From Micromussa lordhowensis (taxonomy: Eukaryota; Cnidaria; Anthozoa; Scleractinia; Lobophylliidae), in the NCBI GenBank assembly GCA_964020085.1, contig OZ026606.1, positions 19,225,301 to 19,289,300 of the forward strand: a DNA stretch of 64,000 nt. Direction: 5' to 3'. Each line of letters opens with the position of its first letter. Position 1 is the first letter of the stretch. The position numbers and the translations under genes were made by a program. The notes below the pieces were generated by a model. The model was not told the origin of the DNA, made no database searches, and saw only the letters and a program-made list of their open reading frames with translations. This document shows positions 42,801 through 55,006 of the stretch, piece by piece.

Positions 42801-44218
42801 AGTAATGCGCAATGCAATACTAAGGAGCTGCCTTAAGTGGATAATGTAAATGCGTTTTCAAAGGAAATTTTTGACCGTGTGCTCTTAGAATGATGTATTG
42901 TCTTCACGGCAGCCATATTGATTTTCTTAACTGTAAGGAATTTCAGTAAAATAAGCATATTATAGGAGAGGATAGTTTAAAGGTAACTAGCACTTTTCTG
43001 CTGGTATTCGTAAATAGTTTACTTCAGATTGATAGTAACACTGTACAGATGAAAGTGGACAATTGTACAGTTTGGAAGAGCGATATGGCCGCCGTGTTGA
43101 CATCTGAAAAACGTATTCAATATGTATTTTGTATAAACGAGTATTTTTCGTTGTGAGTATTAAGGCTGTACTTGTAGTTTAGTATACAAGTGTAACGCTT
43201 CAAAACGAGCTGTTAGTTTTAAAATTGTTAAGTGCACCAAGCATTAAAAGTGAAATATGTTGCTGAATTTATAATTGCAGCATATTTTATTTTAGAAGTA
43301 TATAATAGAACGTTATTAGTCTTACATATATGAAAATTGTATTTTTCTATGTTAGTTACTAAGTTAAGTTAAACGACTACTTTTGCGACCCATGTTTTTC
43401 ACTTGAAGGGATTTTTCACATACTGCTAGTGGCTGTGTAGGATAAAAATAAAATATACTGAATTTGTAAAAAAAAAGAAATTGAGAATTACTTCATTGTG
43501 AACTTCTTTAAAACAGCTTTTTACAGTTAGTTGACCACGCAGTCAAACATTCAATTAATTGGGTGACGTAGTTGGCCTGTAGTACGGTTGCTTCTCAGCA
43601 AAAAGTTGATTCTAACTTCTTCAAGACAAAATAAACACAAGCAGGTCATGATTTTGTACTTTATTGTATCTGGATGCCCAAACCAGTCTCTTTGCTGGTT
43701 TGTTCGGGAGAAAAGATTCTTCCATTGTCATTTACTGCTTGTCCGAAATATTTGGCATATTTACAGAGTTTAGCACATAGTGAAACACTCTTGCAAACTG
43801 GAAAACAAAGGTCATTAGAACATGTGACTCAGTACTGTTGAGGCGACTTGTTGTGGAGATTATCAGTTGCATAGCATGGATGCAAACAATCGTAACACAA
43901 ACAATGCCCAAACTATAACACAACTGCTGAAAGAAATGGTTTCCACAACAAACAATGATAAAATTCTCGCATTTTCAAATTTAAAAAGGTTTCCCTCTAA
44001 GGACACGACTGATCCAGTGGCTAGTAAAATCATCCCAAGCGAGACGCGACCAGTTCGTCCCACGCCAGGCGCGACTAGTTAATCCCACGCGGGAGAGAAG
44101 TATTGATGACGTAGCTGATGACGTAGCTAGAGAAATGCGATGTCTCATTTTAAATTCGAACAAGGAAAGTTATTTAGTCTTTTTGCTTTTGCGAGTCTGC
44201 TTCCCTTGTACTTTTGTG
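39887..44218. other. No recognised gene
   Basis: About 4.3 kb with short frames only. A small palindrome (TATCCCG/CGGGATA) lies at 42182. Poly-purine and poly-pyrimidine runs occur near 43470. No exon with family support was found. Confidence 0.4.
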
Positions 44219-44405
44219 GTAGGCGTGGTAGCCAAATGGTTAGTGTGCCTGACCCCGGATCGAGCGGGCCGGGTTCAAGCCCTGGCTGGTCATTGCGTTG
44301 TGTTCCTTTATAGGCAAAACTCTTAACTTTCACAGTACCTCTCTCCTGCTTGGGTGGAGAGTAACCCCCCATCTGAAGACTAGCACCCAATCCTAGGGAA
44401 GGGAG
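44219..44405 (+). mobile_element. tRNA-derived SINE, diverged partial copy
   Basis: GCGTGGTAGCCAAATGGTTA (A box) and CCGGGTTCAAGCCCTGG (B box) lead into GTGTTGTGTTCCTTTATAGG and CAGTACCTCTCTCCTGCTTG, the same order as the SINE at 20230-20533. The 3' part is short. Confidence 0.7.
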
Positions 44406-44426
44406 AAGTAGAAAAACTCTGGTCAC

Positions 44427-44812
44427 TTAAAAATGATTACCAGTCCGTACTGCGCACGCTCGAGAGTTCGTTTGGGTTTTTGTTTTGCTTCATGCAAGAC
44501 ATCACAAAATATAAACATTACGCAACTACTTACATGAAGTAAATTCAAAGTTTCAAAACAACCGCCATTATGGATGCGAAGCGGCCGAAGCTTAATGCTT
44601 CGTTCTTTCTCATACCACTTGATGAAACAACTTCGCAGCTGTAAAAATCGATGAAGCAGCTGTTGGAAAAAGAATTTGAAAGGCCTCAAATATAAGGTAT
44701 GTGGTTCGTAACGAAAAACATCGATTCACATTCCATCGAGCCGGAACTTACAATGTTTGTGAACATTATAGGGTGCTGAGACTGCGCAGTACGGACTGGA
44801 AATCATCTTTAA
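44427..44812. mobile_element. MITE family M, copy 2, TTAA-flanked
   Basis: TTAAAAATGATTACCAGTCC at the left is inverted at the right (GGACTGGAAATCATCTTTAA). The interior matches 62525-62889 in reverse (AAGCTTAATGCTTCGTTC, CAGCTGTAAAAATCGATGAA). Confidence 0.8.
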
Positions 44813-44891
44813 TGCTACGTAATCAGATACAGAAACTGTGATAAGCTCCCGTAATATGGACCACTTGACCCGACGGAGACTTAATCACTTT

Positions 44892-46025
44892 CTACATGTT
44901 ACCATTCTCAACCACTTTGAGCTCAGCACTCTCCACTGAGCGTATCCCTGTAAGTACAACATCCTTAGTGTCAGAGTCCATTCCAAAGTTAACTGTTCCA
45001 GCTGAAGCGGCGTACGATTCCTGTCCAAAACGTGACGTAACCTCCACTTCTCGCCTCCAGCTACACATGTAACCACACGAGCAGAAAATACGAGAAAGGA
45101 TCGACAAGAACCCACGGCGATAACTCTGGTTAAATGTGAAATACGTAAAAAAGTTCATTATGCCATTTGCGTGGACTAAATATTGTGTAACAAAGCGAAA
45201 ATCCTTGGACAGACAAAATTTCCCTTCAGGGCTGAATAGAGAAACTGATAAATACACGACAAACGGCGACATTGATAAGAAAAACACAACAACGATTGCT
45301 AAGGACATCTTGAGCACATTTCGATTTCTCTTTTCGCGACTACTAAAGTGAACGACCAAATTCCTTACTCCGTAAAGAGTTTGTCTTCTAAGCTTTTTGA
45401 CTATCAAGTTGTACAGGATTGTTATCAACATCAAGGGTATCACGTATATTATTATTATGAGCAGTACAAACACGATTTTTGTGACGGAGCGAGACCAACC
45501 CAGGAAACAGTATGTTTTGCCACTAAACGTGTCAATCTTAAAACCATAAAGATACGGAGCGTGGATAAGTGTTGATATCAACCATATCAGTAAAACCACG
45601 TATTTCACTCTGGGTTTGATACGGGCTGCTTTTAGAGGAAACCACACAGCATAGAAACGGTCCACGGCAATCGCGACCAAGGTTTGGACAGACACCGCTG
45701 TCGATATGTCTTGGAAAAATGCAGTGAGCTTACACAGGGCTTCTCCTAACACGCCATCGATAAGCCATCGGAGATTTCCGTAGAGTATCTCGACGTTGGC
45801 CCGAGGCATGGCGAATATGGGAACCAGGAGGTCGGAGACTGCCATATTTACGATGAGTAGGTTTGTGGTGGTCCTCATTTTCTTATCCCGGTAAACCACC
45901 ATGATAATTAAAGTGTTTCCCAGCAGTGAGACTACAAGCAGTAAACAGTACGCCAGTGTTTTGCAGACTTTAGCTGCTACAGGATCTTCAGTAATGATAC
46001 AGGACGTTGTGTTGTTCGAACTCAT
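44892..46025 (-). CDS. Single-exon class A (rhodopsin-family) GPCR
   Basis: 377 residues with seven hydrophobic segments. The N terminus has two overlapping N-glycosylation sequons (NNTT at 4-7). TM1 has GN (36-37), TM2 has NMAVSDLL with Asp65, Cys98 and Cys173 can form the TM3-ECL2 disulfide, and TM3 ends DRF (122-124) in place of DRY. TM6 has SMSP (251-254) in place of CWxP, and TM7 has NFFTY (291-295) in place of NPxxY. The overall pattern is closest to peptide-type receptors of the rhodopsin family, a group much expanded in cnidarians; the ligand cannot be named. The C-terminal tail has Cys residues (315, 317, 321) that could be lipidated and a Ser/Thr-rich end. No introns are needed. Confidence 0.88.
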   Translation of the reverse strand: MSSNNTTSCIITEDPVAAKVCKTLAYCLLLVVSLLGNTLIIMVVYRDKKMRTTTNLLIVNMAVSDLLVPIFAMPRANVEILYGNLRWLIDGVLGEALCKLTAFFQDISTAVSVQTLVAIAVDRFYAVWFPLKAARIKPRVKYVVLLIWLISTLIHAPYLYGFKIDTFSGKTYCFLGWSRSVTKIVFVLLIIIIYVIPLMLITILYNLIVKKLRRQTLYGVRNLVVHFSSREKRNRNVLKMSLAIVVVFFLSMSPFVVYLSVSLFSPEGKFCLSKDFRFVTQYLVHANGIMNFFTYFTFNQSYRRGFLSILSRIFCSCGYMCSWRREVEVTSRFGQESYAASAGTVNFGMDSDTKDVVLTGIRSVESAELKVVENGNM

Positions 46026-49000
46026 TGCTGTTCCGAAATGAATTCCTCTAACCAGAAATCTTTTTGACTGTCCGAAAGCCTGTTGAAATAAATCCTGAAA
46101 TAAAGGATACAGAGAACATGATGAACTTCCAAGAGAGGTTAACTGGCAAGTTTGTTACAGCTAGCTCTTTCTTAACGGACACCTCCCTAAGACGGGCACC
46201 TAGTGTTGATCCCTCAAACTGCGGGTTGTTTTTTTTTGGCAGCTCAGTCATTTTACTGCAACTAAACTTTAAAAGGACATTTCTCGGTCTTAACTGGCAC
46301 CGAACTGTTGAAAAGTGTTTTTTTTTTTGTGCAAAACACTTTGAAACGAAAACGTAGGTTTTGAATGTTACATCAACTGATTAGGATTTGAGAAAGGAAA
46401 ATTCGTATTACACCTTAGACAGAGTTGACTCGGGCGTTCAACTGAGTTTTGTGTTGCGTATGTTCAGAAAAGCTTAGAAGACTACTGTAACTTTCTGGAG
46501 TCACAAACTGAATGGCAATGTGATATTTGGGTCGTATTTGCTCGTTTCGCCCGTTATATGTACTCTGTGGACTGCAGTTTAAGGATAATCAATTAAATCT
46601 TCTTGCCCTGTCCCAAATAAACTTGATAAATTTTAATATGGTGAGCTAAATCCTCTTAATGTCCATTGTTAAATTCCAATCTCTATTCATGAGCTGCAGA
46701 CACATAAACAGTAGCCGCCATTAGGCGCGAAAATATGCAAGATATTTGTCCACAGAATCAGCTGTCATTCTGGAGAAGGGAAAATTCCGAATGAATCTTC
46801 CGGACATTGTCTGATCCATTTGATTCTCTTTGTTCTTCGTCTAAACGGAAAGGGCCCAGTCTAATGATATTTAGTTATTTTAGGAGTAAGGTCGCAGAAA
46901 ATGTCGGAGGAATTAACAGTTATTTTGGTCTTGATATCCTATAAAAGGTGAAAACTATACCGGACAAATTTTTTTTACAACAACAACAAAAAAGAGATGA
47001 CAGGCATTATGAGACTGTTTAGATAAATAAACTAACAATTTAAGAAGATTTAGGATCACTTCATGGTTAACGTGTCACATATCTATTTTTGAGTGACGGA
47101 TACAGAGAAATTTCGAGTTGGAAGACAGTTGTCGTATTTCGGTCTTATATTTCCAAGCAGAATTAAAACAAGAGATTCAGGATTATTGGAAAAGAGCTTC
47201 TGTTGACATTTTATCATAAGCTGTCACGGGATTGTTCTGACCGTGATGGGCCAATGGAATATAGTCATAATTAGAACAACACACAGTCAAACACACAGAG
47301 AAGGAGAAGGATAAACGAGAAGAACTCATCATCAACTACTTTAGCTATTTGATGATTTGGTACTAATTATAGATGCATTGTCAATTTTCAGCCACTAACA
47401 TTCAAAGAATTTTAATGGGAATCATTATCGAATCAGTAAGATAATTTTTTGACTTCCTCGAAGTCTTTCGCGGTTCAAGGTAAAGTCCTAGGCCTTGCTT
47501 GAGCTACGCTCAAACGGCTTCCGCAGCTAGACTTGTGGACAAGCCTAGCGAATTTTTACTTCAACTTTGGGAATGAAAGCTATTCAACCAATGAGCTATT
47601 TTAAATTAAAGTCGTGTACGTATTCTCTCTCTTCAACAGCCGTCTGTCTGTACAGTAAGTCGGCACTGATACAGCAACTTTTGATACTTTTAGGAACGCG
47701 ATGGTTACGATCTTTCCTTGCTTAGGTCCTGGAGAATTTTTCTTTGATAGCAGCTGATTGTTGTGTACACACTTCGTCTGTAGCGGTGTGGAAAGATGAG
47801 GGGGCTAAATTAATTGGAGCCAATTATCGACCCAAAGCGACATTGCCTCATCAAGTTGCCTCCCTTCAGCTTCAGCAATTCATGGCAAAGTTTCTGGACA
47901 AGGAATTAAACTAGCTTACAAGCGAACTTTCAGTTTGCTGACGCAATTAAGTTTAATCTTTTAATCTACGCCAAGTAAAACGATTCAACAAAAACAATTC
48001 AGTCGATCACGTAATTCAATGTTGAAATATTCGAAATATTTGTTTCAAACTCTGAAATCTTCGTTCTACATCACTTTTGCGCAAACATCTAATCAAGATG
48101 AACACTGCTTTTTAGACTATCTTACCTTTTCAAGAACACTGAAGCGAAGACTAACTTCTCCTGTGATTCAAGATGGTGTTTCTAGCTTGTGTCCTTCCTA
48201 TGTCGCCTTTAAAAGAGAGAGAACCAAACTTATTAAATGAAACAAACGTCTTTCAGATTTTCATTCCGACAAGACTATTGTAGTCTCAAACGTAAACTAG
48301 GTATGATGTCAACACAGTAACATGAACCGACCAATTTACGTAAATATCCCTTCACGGGTTAAGTAGATTTGTCAGAAGAAAGAATGGCGTAAAACTGTCA
48401 ATTAACAAAAAATGGGGTTACATCAGTACCCACTTTACGTACTATTCGGTTCACGCCATTTGAATACAAGATATTTTACATTCCTTGATAAAAATCAGAA
48501 ATCTTTTAAAAGATATTCATGGAGTTATATAATTACTACAAGATGTTGAAAGCGATCTGCCCTTGCCAAAATTCAATCATAGCTCTTCCGCAGGCTTGGG
48601 TGTATCGAAGTGTTCAAATGTTTAGCTTTGTGCGAGTAAATGGTTCAGAACGACACGGTTAGAGAAAGAGTGTTTCTGTTGAAGTAGTGAAACTCAGGGC
48701 GTCAAAAATTGGTTTAATTAAGCCTGGACAGTCCGTGAAAACAAATGAAAAAAGAAATAACCACAGCCTAACTATTCGTTTACCCGCAATCACCGATTTA
48801 GTAAGGACTAACATTTGAAGGGAAATTTAATCGCAAGTGTTCTTAAGAAAACGAATCACAGGTATCAAAAGATAGACAAGAACAAAAGATAGAATTACCT
48901 CTTTTCTTTTTACTCCAGTGGTCGAGTTCGTGTGACCTCTTCGCCCAAAACTCCCAAAGGAAGTCGATATATAGCACCAAAGGGAAGTCCAAGGGATTCG

Positions 49001-51411
49001 ATTCGAAACCACAGTACAAGTGCAACTAATGTTACCGGTTAAAAGGAACTGTGTTAGCTAATTAGCCCCAATATTAATGGCTGGCATTGGTAGGAAGAAG
49101 TTGATGCTTTTCAAGCAAAGAATGCGTCAACATGACGCAAGGCAATTAAGATCTTTAACTGAAATTTTCTGCGCGTCAAGCAAATTAAAGTTGAACGCAA
49201 CCGGCTGCTAAAGATGGACGGTCGTTTAGAGAATGGCAATTAACGAATTGTTTACTGGCCAATTGTTTGGAGTGTCACCAATTAAGCCGCGCTATATTAA
49301 ACTGTCAAAACACCGCAATCACTGTGATTCTTTCGCAAGTTTACAAAGTGTTAATAGATCCAAAATTTAATTAAAACTGTTAAAATACTTCGAAAAAAAC
49401 TAGCAATATTCCAAAAGGGCACGACCGTTGTCTTGGTAACGCAATTGCAATCACGTACACACGCTTCCTTTATTTCGCAAGATTCCAGCCTGTTTAATCA
49501 GCGGCAATGATTTGTCGAGGATTCCCGCCTATTCTCATGGTCTGGAAAACGCCGCAAACTAAAACTGATTTCGATCGATAAGGCCCCTTCAAAGTAACAG
49601 CTCTTGTTAACCTCTGTTAAGTTCACTGGTAAATTGAATCTCTGAAGTAAATTTTCAAGTGTTTCCTAGTCTAAAACAAATCGTGCGATTTTCCACGTGA
49701 GCTACGTTACCAGGGTAACAATGGTCCATGAAACTTTTTATTTGCGGAAATATGGAAAAAATACCTCGTATAATCAACAATTTGACACATACTCATCAAA
49801 CATAAAATCTCTTTCTGACCACCCATAAACATGGTTCTCAGTTTCATTTACACATTATTTTGACAGGTAGGTGAAATGAATACTGAAAGTCAAAGTAAGG
49901 ACACACGAAAGCTCTTAATTTAAGAGGTTTTTAAAAACAAAAACAAAAAAAAACATATCATCATATCTCATGTCTATAGCAAAATTGTTAAATCTGATTG
50001 GCTTTCAGAAAGCTTTGGTTTCCACAGTAGGCTCAGATATGGATAATAGCCCTTGGTGTGACCTTAAAGATAAGACGTTTTTCCAAGCGTTGTTGAGCGT
50101 ATCCATATCAAGTAATTAATTATACTCAGAACCAATTGCGCAACACAGGTTTTGCAACTTTGTGTTTACTTGATGATCAGAGCCCGAGCATAGAAGGTGT
50201 CCAACGATATAATTCACGTGCTGAACTTGATTGGTTTCCCAGCCTTTATGCTGAACATTTCTTCTCTAGGCCCAAAACACTTTAAGTGATCATGCCCCCG
50301 ATAATAATTTATAATCCTTTGATTATCGCTCCTGTACATTTGGTCTCATTTTTTAAAAATGTTTTCCTTGAAATTTGTGACTGATATGATTTTAGAAAAA
50401 AAAGGTTATAGGGCTTCCTGATCGGTCTGAGATCGTCATGTATTGTATGGCAAACTGGTACAAAATGGAAGGAAGCATTTTAATTGGTCGTAAGAGGTCT
50501 TAATTTCGCAATACGAACCGCTAGCTTAGCTCATCATTCTGGTTCGCAATGTGGATTTCAGGCTAGTCCCGCCAATGACAATTATTTATTACGTGTCTTA
50601 GATGAGAGGGACAATAGTGATTGGTTCCCTGACCAGTCCGAATTTCGCAATACGGAGCGCTAACCGCTAACGAATTGGTTTCGATGAATTGCCTTTTCAA
50701 AATATTTAACATAATTAAGAAAATTAAACATTCCTTGTTATTAAGTAATAAACCATTTGTTTTATCCTCGGAGAACTATGAAAAACTACCTGCTCGGCAA
50801 GCTTGCCCCATAAAATAAACGAGAGTCTGAACGAACTTAACGCTCTCTTCCCCGTGCTATAAAGGTGCGCCGCATTCTCTTCCCCAGTGCTACTCGTTTT
50901 AAATCTCGTTACACCTGGGGCATGCGTAGTCCTCCGTTTCGCCGACCACGTGACCTAAAATAAAACGGAGGCTCTGGGGACCAGAATAAGCGCGCGGCAG
51001 TCAGGATAACTTGCATGCGCATGCCCAGAAGGCCACCATTCCTCCCCCACCCCAAAATCAGGCCTGAGAACGGTAGGGGAACCGCATGAAAGGTGTAAGA
51101 AAAGGGTTGGAAGAGAATAGGGCATTTTGAGATGTGCAAAACTCCGAGCATCTCAAAAGTATAAGGAAATCAAAAGTGCTAGAGTCATTTTAGAGCTGAA
51201 TAGGAAGAACGTGTTTATTGCGCAATAAATCAAGTGACAAAAACTGCCAGTTTCATCTTTCTATTGACGCGACTTTCACTGATCAGCCTTTTTCACACGT
51301 CCCTTGGCAACATGATGAATTTTTATGGCATCTTCTGAATTGACAGCTCGCGCGTGCAACCTTAACGATAGTCTGATAGCACATGTAAACAATCGTTACT
51401 CTTTCTGGTCA
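46026..51411. other. No recognised gene
   Basis: More than 5 kb upstream of the GPCR with only short frames. A fragment near 46175-46200 (CTTAACGGACACCTCCCTAA) resembles the MITE at 57225. The region may hold the GPCR promoter, but no site can be named. Confidence 0.4.
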
Positions 51412-51651
51412 GGGCCGGGTTGTTCGAAAGCCGGTTAACGCTAACCCAGGATTAAAAGTTAACCGAAGTATTAAGTTTTCGTGTTTAAAATGTTTTTCAC
51501 TGCCTATGTTTTGGGTAGTTTGAGATTATTCAAACTTAATACTGAAGGATAAACAGAAAAACTCACAAAACAGTTGCAAATTTAAACTCAAAATTCTCGC
51601 TAACCCTTTATTCTCTTTATTAGCTTAACCGGGCTTTGAACAACCCGGCCC
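51412..51651. mobile_element. MITE with GGGCCGGGTTGTTC ends
   Basis: The 14-bp ends are perfect inverted repeats (51412-51425 and 51638-51651), and inner words GGTTAACGCTAACCC and TTAGCTTAACCGGG continue the symmetry. No target duplication was clear. Confidence 0.75.
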
Positions 51652-52049
51652 AGTTGTCTACTCGTTATAAAAGTGGATAAAACAATCCATCGGAGAAATT
51701 ACTATCAAATGGATATAACAGGTTGACGAAACAAACTTCGCTATAAAATCTTCTATACACTGGATAGTGTTTTAGCCGGTGGATATTGAACTCAACAGCT
51801 GAATTTCGCATTGCGGCGAATTACAGTTTTACTTACTGCATTATATTCTGATAATTTCCAATAATTTATTTTCAAATATTTTTCCATCTGTTCCACGATA
51901 CAGCTCGGGCTTAAACTTTGATAAAATGAAACATTTAAAATCTTTTGTGATCAGTCTATAATTCGTCAGGGTCTCTCGCCGCTTTTTCATTTCGAAAAAG
52001 TCCATAATTATTAAATTTTCAATCAGATGTTTTTAAATCTATATCTATA

Positions 52050-54948
52050 CTAAGCCTTCACAAATCGCCAAACAGCCAGGAAAAGCGTCAAGCAAGACAG
52101 CAAACTACCTACAAGGAAAGAAAAAGGAAGATATTGGTGTTTCTTCTTCAAGGCAGGAATGAAGTATCCCCGGGGGAGACTTCCATATAAAAAGGGACGG
52201 GGGAGCTCGTAGTACCTTTTAGGGGTTAAAAACGCGGTTTTGGTACCTCTTAAGGCGGCGAAATACGAGATACAAAAACCTTGAACTTGTTGCGCAACAT
52301 TGTTTCGTTGCAAGTTTTCGTCGATGTTTCCCGTTTTTCACCTTGCGCGATCAACTTGTCGCGCAACCAAAACATTTGTTGCGGGTTGAAGAACGTTGTT
52401 GCGAAAAGTAGAGCGCGGGTCTACTTTGAGCAACAAATTTTGGCTTCGTTGCTCTTTTTTCATCAAATTCACAACTTGTCGCGCAACAAATTTGCTCGTG
52501 CCCTAGCAAATCAACCAATCAGCGCGCCGCATTTCTTCAACCTGCAACAAATGTTTTTGTTGCGGGTCAAGTTGATCACGCAAGGTAAAAAACGCGAAAC
52601 ATCGACAAAAACTTGCAACGAAGCAATGTTCCGCGACAAGTTGAAGGTTTTTGTATCTCGTATTTCGCCGCCTTAAGGGTGTTTAGCCTCAGAAAGTCCA
52701 CAGCGGGAGCTTTTGCGGTACCTTTTAGGGTATTGGGCCGACTAATAATACGATAGGTGGACAAAGGACCTTTAAGGCTTATCACGCGTCACGCAATCCA
52801 ATGTGTTGTAATCATCAGATTTTAGTTTTGATTGACAGTTTTTCCATATTTGGGAGTTAGCCCGCGGTCAGTAGCTTTTGGTAGCCGTAAACAAAAAAGC
52901 AGGTTTTTTTTGTGGTTGGAGTTAACAAGCGAAAACCGTCGATGTAAAGCGACGTTTTTCGAATTAAACCGTTGCCGAAACCGTATGTTTATTTGCCGTG
53001 GTTCATCCCGTTACAATAGGCCAATATGTGTCGTTTTAGAATTGGTACCTTTTAGGGGTGAAAAAGATCTCAGGTCACGCCCACAAAACAGCATCTTGGT
53101 ACCTCTTAGGGATTCTTTTCAAAATTTCCGACGGGTACCACCGTACTTTTTATATGGGAATCCCTTCCTCCCCCCGCCCCGCCCCCTCCCCCCCCCCTTC
53201 CCCGAGGGAAGAATCCCGAAAATTTGACGACTGGAATTTTCATGCGACAATGAAACACAACTAGTTAAAATGTTCACCTGTTTTGACAGCAACGTATATA
53301 CCACGAGTCTACGTATATACTTGACTCTAGACATTGATCAAACATCTTTAATTTTTGCCGTACGAGTGCTTTTGTTTTGGCGGCGAAGCCGTCTGTGAAC
53401 GCGAGTGGCGAAGCCGCGAAGGGATTGGTGATGAATCGCGTTGAAATGCAGCCGCCTCGAATCACTCAGTCGCCATTAATGTCGCAGTGCGCAGTTGTAA
53501 TGATCGACGACAAGCGACGAGAACGTGTTGAACTTCTTACCGACTAAGTACTTGATTAAATCTAGTTTCTGAGCTTCAAGCTGCGTTCCCAGTTTAGCGA
53601 CCTAAAGAGAACAATAAAATACCAATGCAAATTAAAGAAAGAGTACCTCAGTTTCACAGAGTTAGGGAGTTACAGACTGAATATTTTAGTGACAGGTTCT
53701 TACCTCTGTCTCTATTCTGTTTTCAGTATCCTTGATTCTTTGATCCCTCACTGCGAGCTAAAATGAAACGATGAACAGCGACTGAGTCGATTAAGTCTTC
53801 CATAATGCTGCACTTTAAACGTTTTTTACAAAACGCCAATGAAAAACCATGCCACTGCATTCCAAAATGACAATCACACGCGTGAAAACAGCCAAGCGAA
53901 CAGCGACTTGAGATAGCAGAGCGGGTCTGACTCTTGCCTTGTGCCAGTGTTAGACTATGAGAGTTCATATTGTTGCAGTTTTGAGTTACAGTATGTATCG
54001 TTCTTCATCAAGTTTCTGCATCACATATAAGCGCACCATCCCTAACAAGCGCCCCTTCTCCAATAAACGCACACCACAAGTGTGACAATACAAAGAAACA
54101 CAAAATACCAAGCGATAACCGTTTAAATAAATATTCTAGCTGACAAGAATGATGCAAGCGCTTAGAAAAATTTCACTGTTCTTATTTTTTTGAGTGTTTT
54201 CTTCTAAAAGTTTATCTGAAAGTTTTCTCTATCTACACATTTCTAAGATCAATCTTGTATATCATCTATAAAAACATGCAAGTTCAAGCACTGCCCCCGC
54301 GCTTAAGGCTATGCAACACGGTTTAATTTTTGCTGCAACTTACAACGTAAAGATGACGATTTAGAAACACTACAAGTAGCAGAGCGAATGTTACAAGCCA
54401 TGCTACATGTTGCAAGAACAATTTCACGTGACCCGCACTGCAACTTGCTATGTTTCTCGGTTATTATCATGGCTTTGCGAGTTGTAAGAAAAATAAATTG
54501 TTGTCTCGTGAAACAAGGCCCCGCTTTAGTCAATAACTAACTTCTAAAACCTAAAAAGTGCCTAGCAAAGAGGTACAGTACACTGTGGTCACTCGTGTTT
54601 GACTATTTTTTACCTTCTTCTATAGTACTCCATTTGATACCGTACCCAGATTCACAATTAGCCATTCACAAGCTGTGTCTACAGACCCAATGTCCTGCGA
54701 TATTACGTCGCTGACCTGATATGACCCGATTTGTGGTGGAATTGGGGTATGGTATCGGGTAAGGTATCGTGAGTTCGTGATACATGATATTTTATTAAAA
54801 CTGGATCATTGGATAATGCAATTCGAGAATTTTCATTGGCTTAGCCATCATGGTATATGAGTCATTATACCATGATCTACAGAAATGGGGAGCGTATGCG
54901 TGATTTTTTGGGCCTTTTTGTTTTCATTGTATTCTAGTTCTCTATTTT

Positions 54949-55006
<58 letters not shown>

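Noticed and set aside
48019..48240. 73-codon plus-strand frame
   Set aside because: No family similarity, splice context or neighbouring exon supports it.
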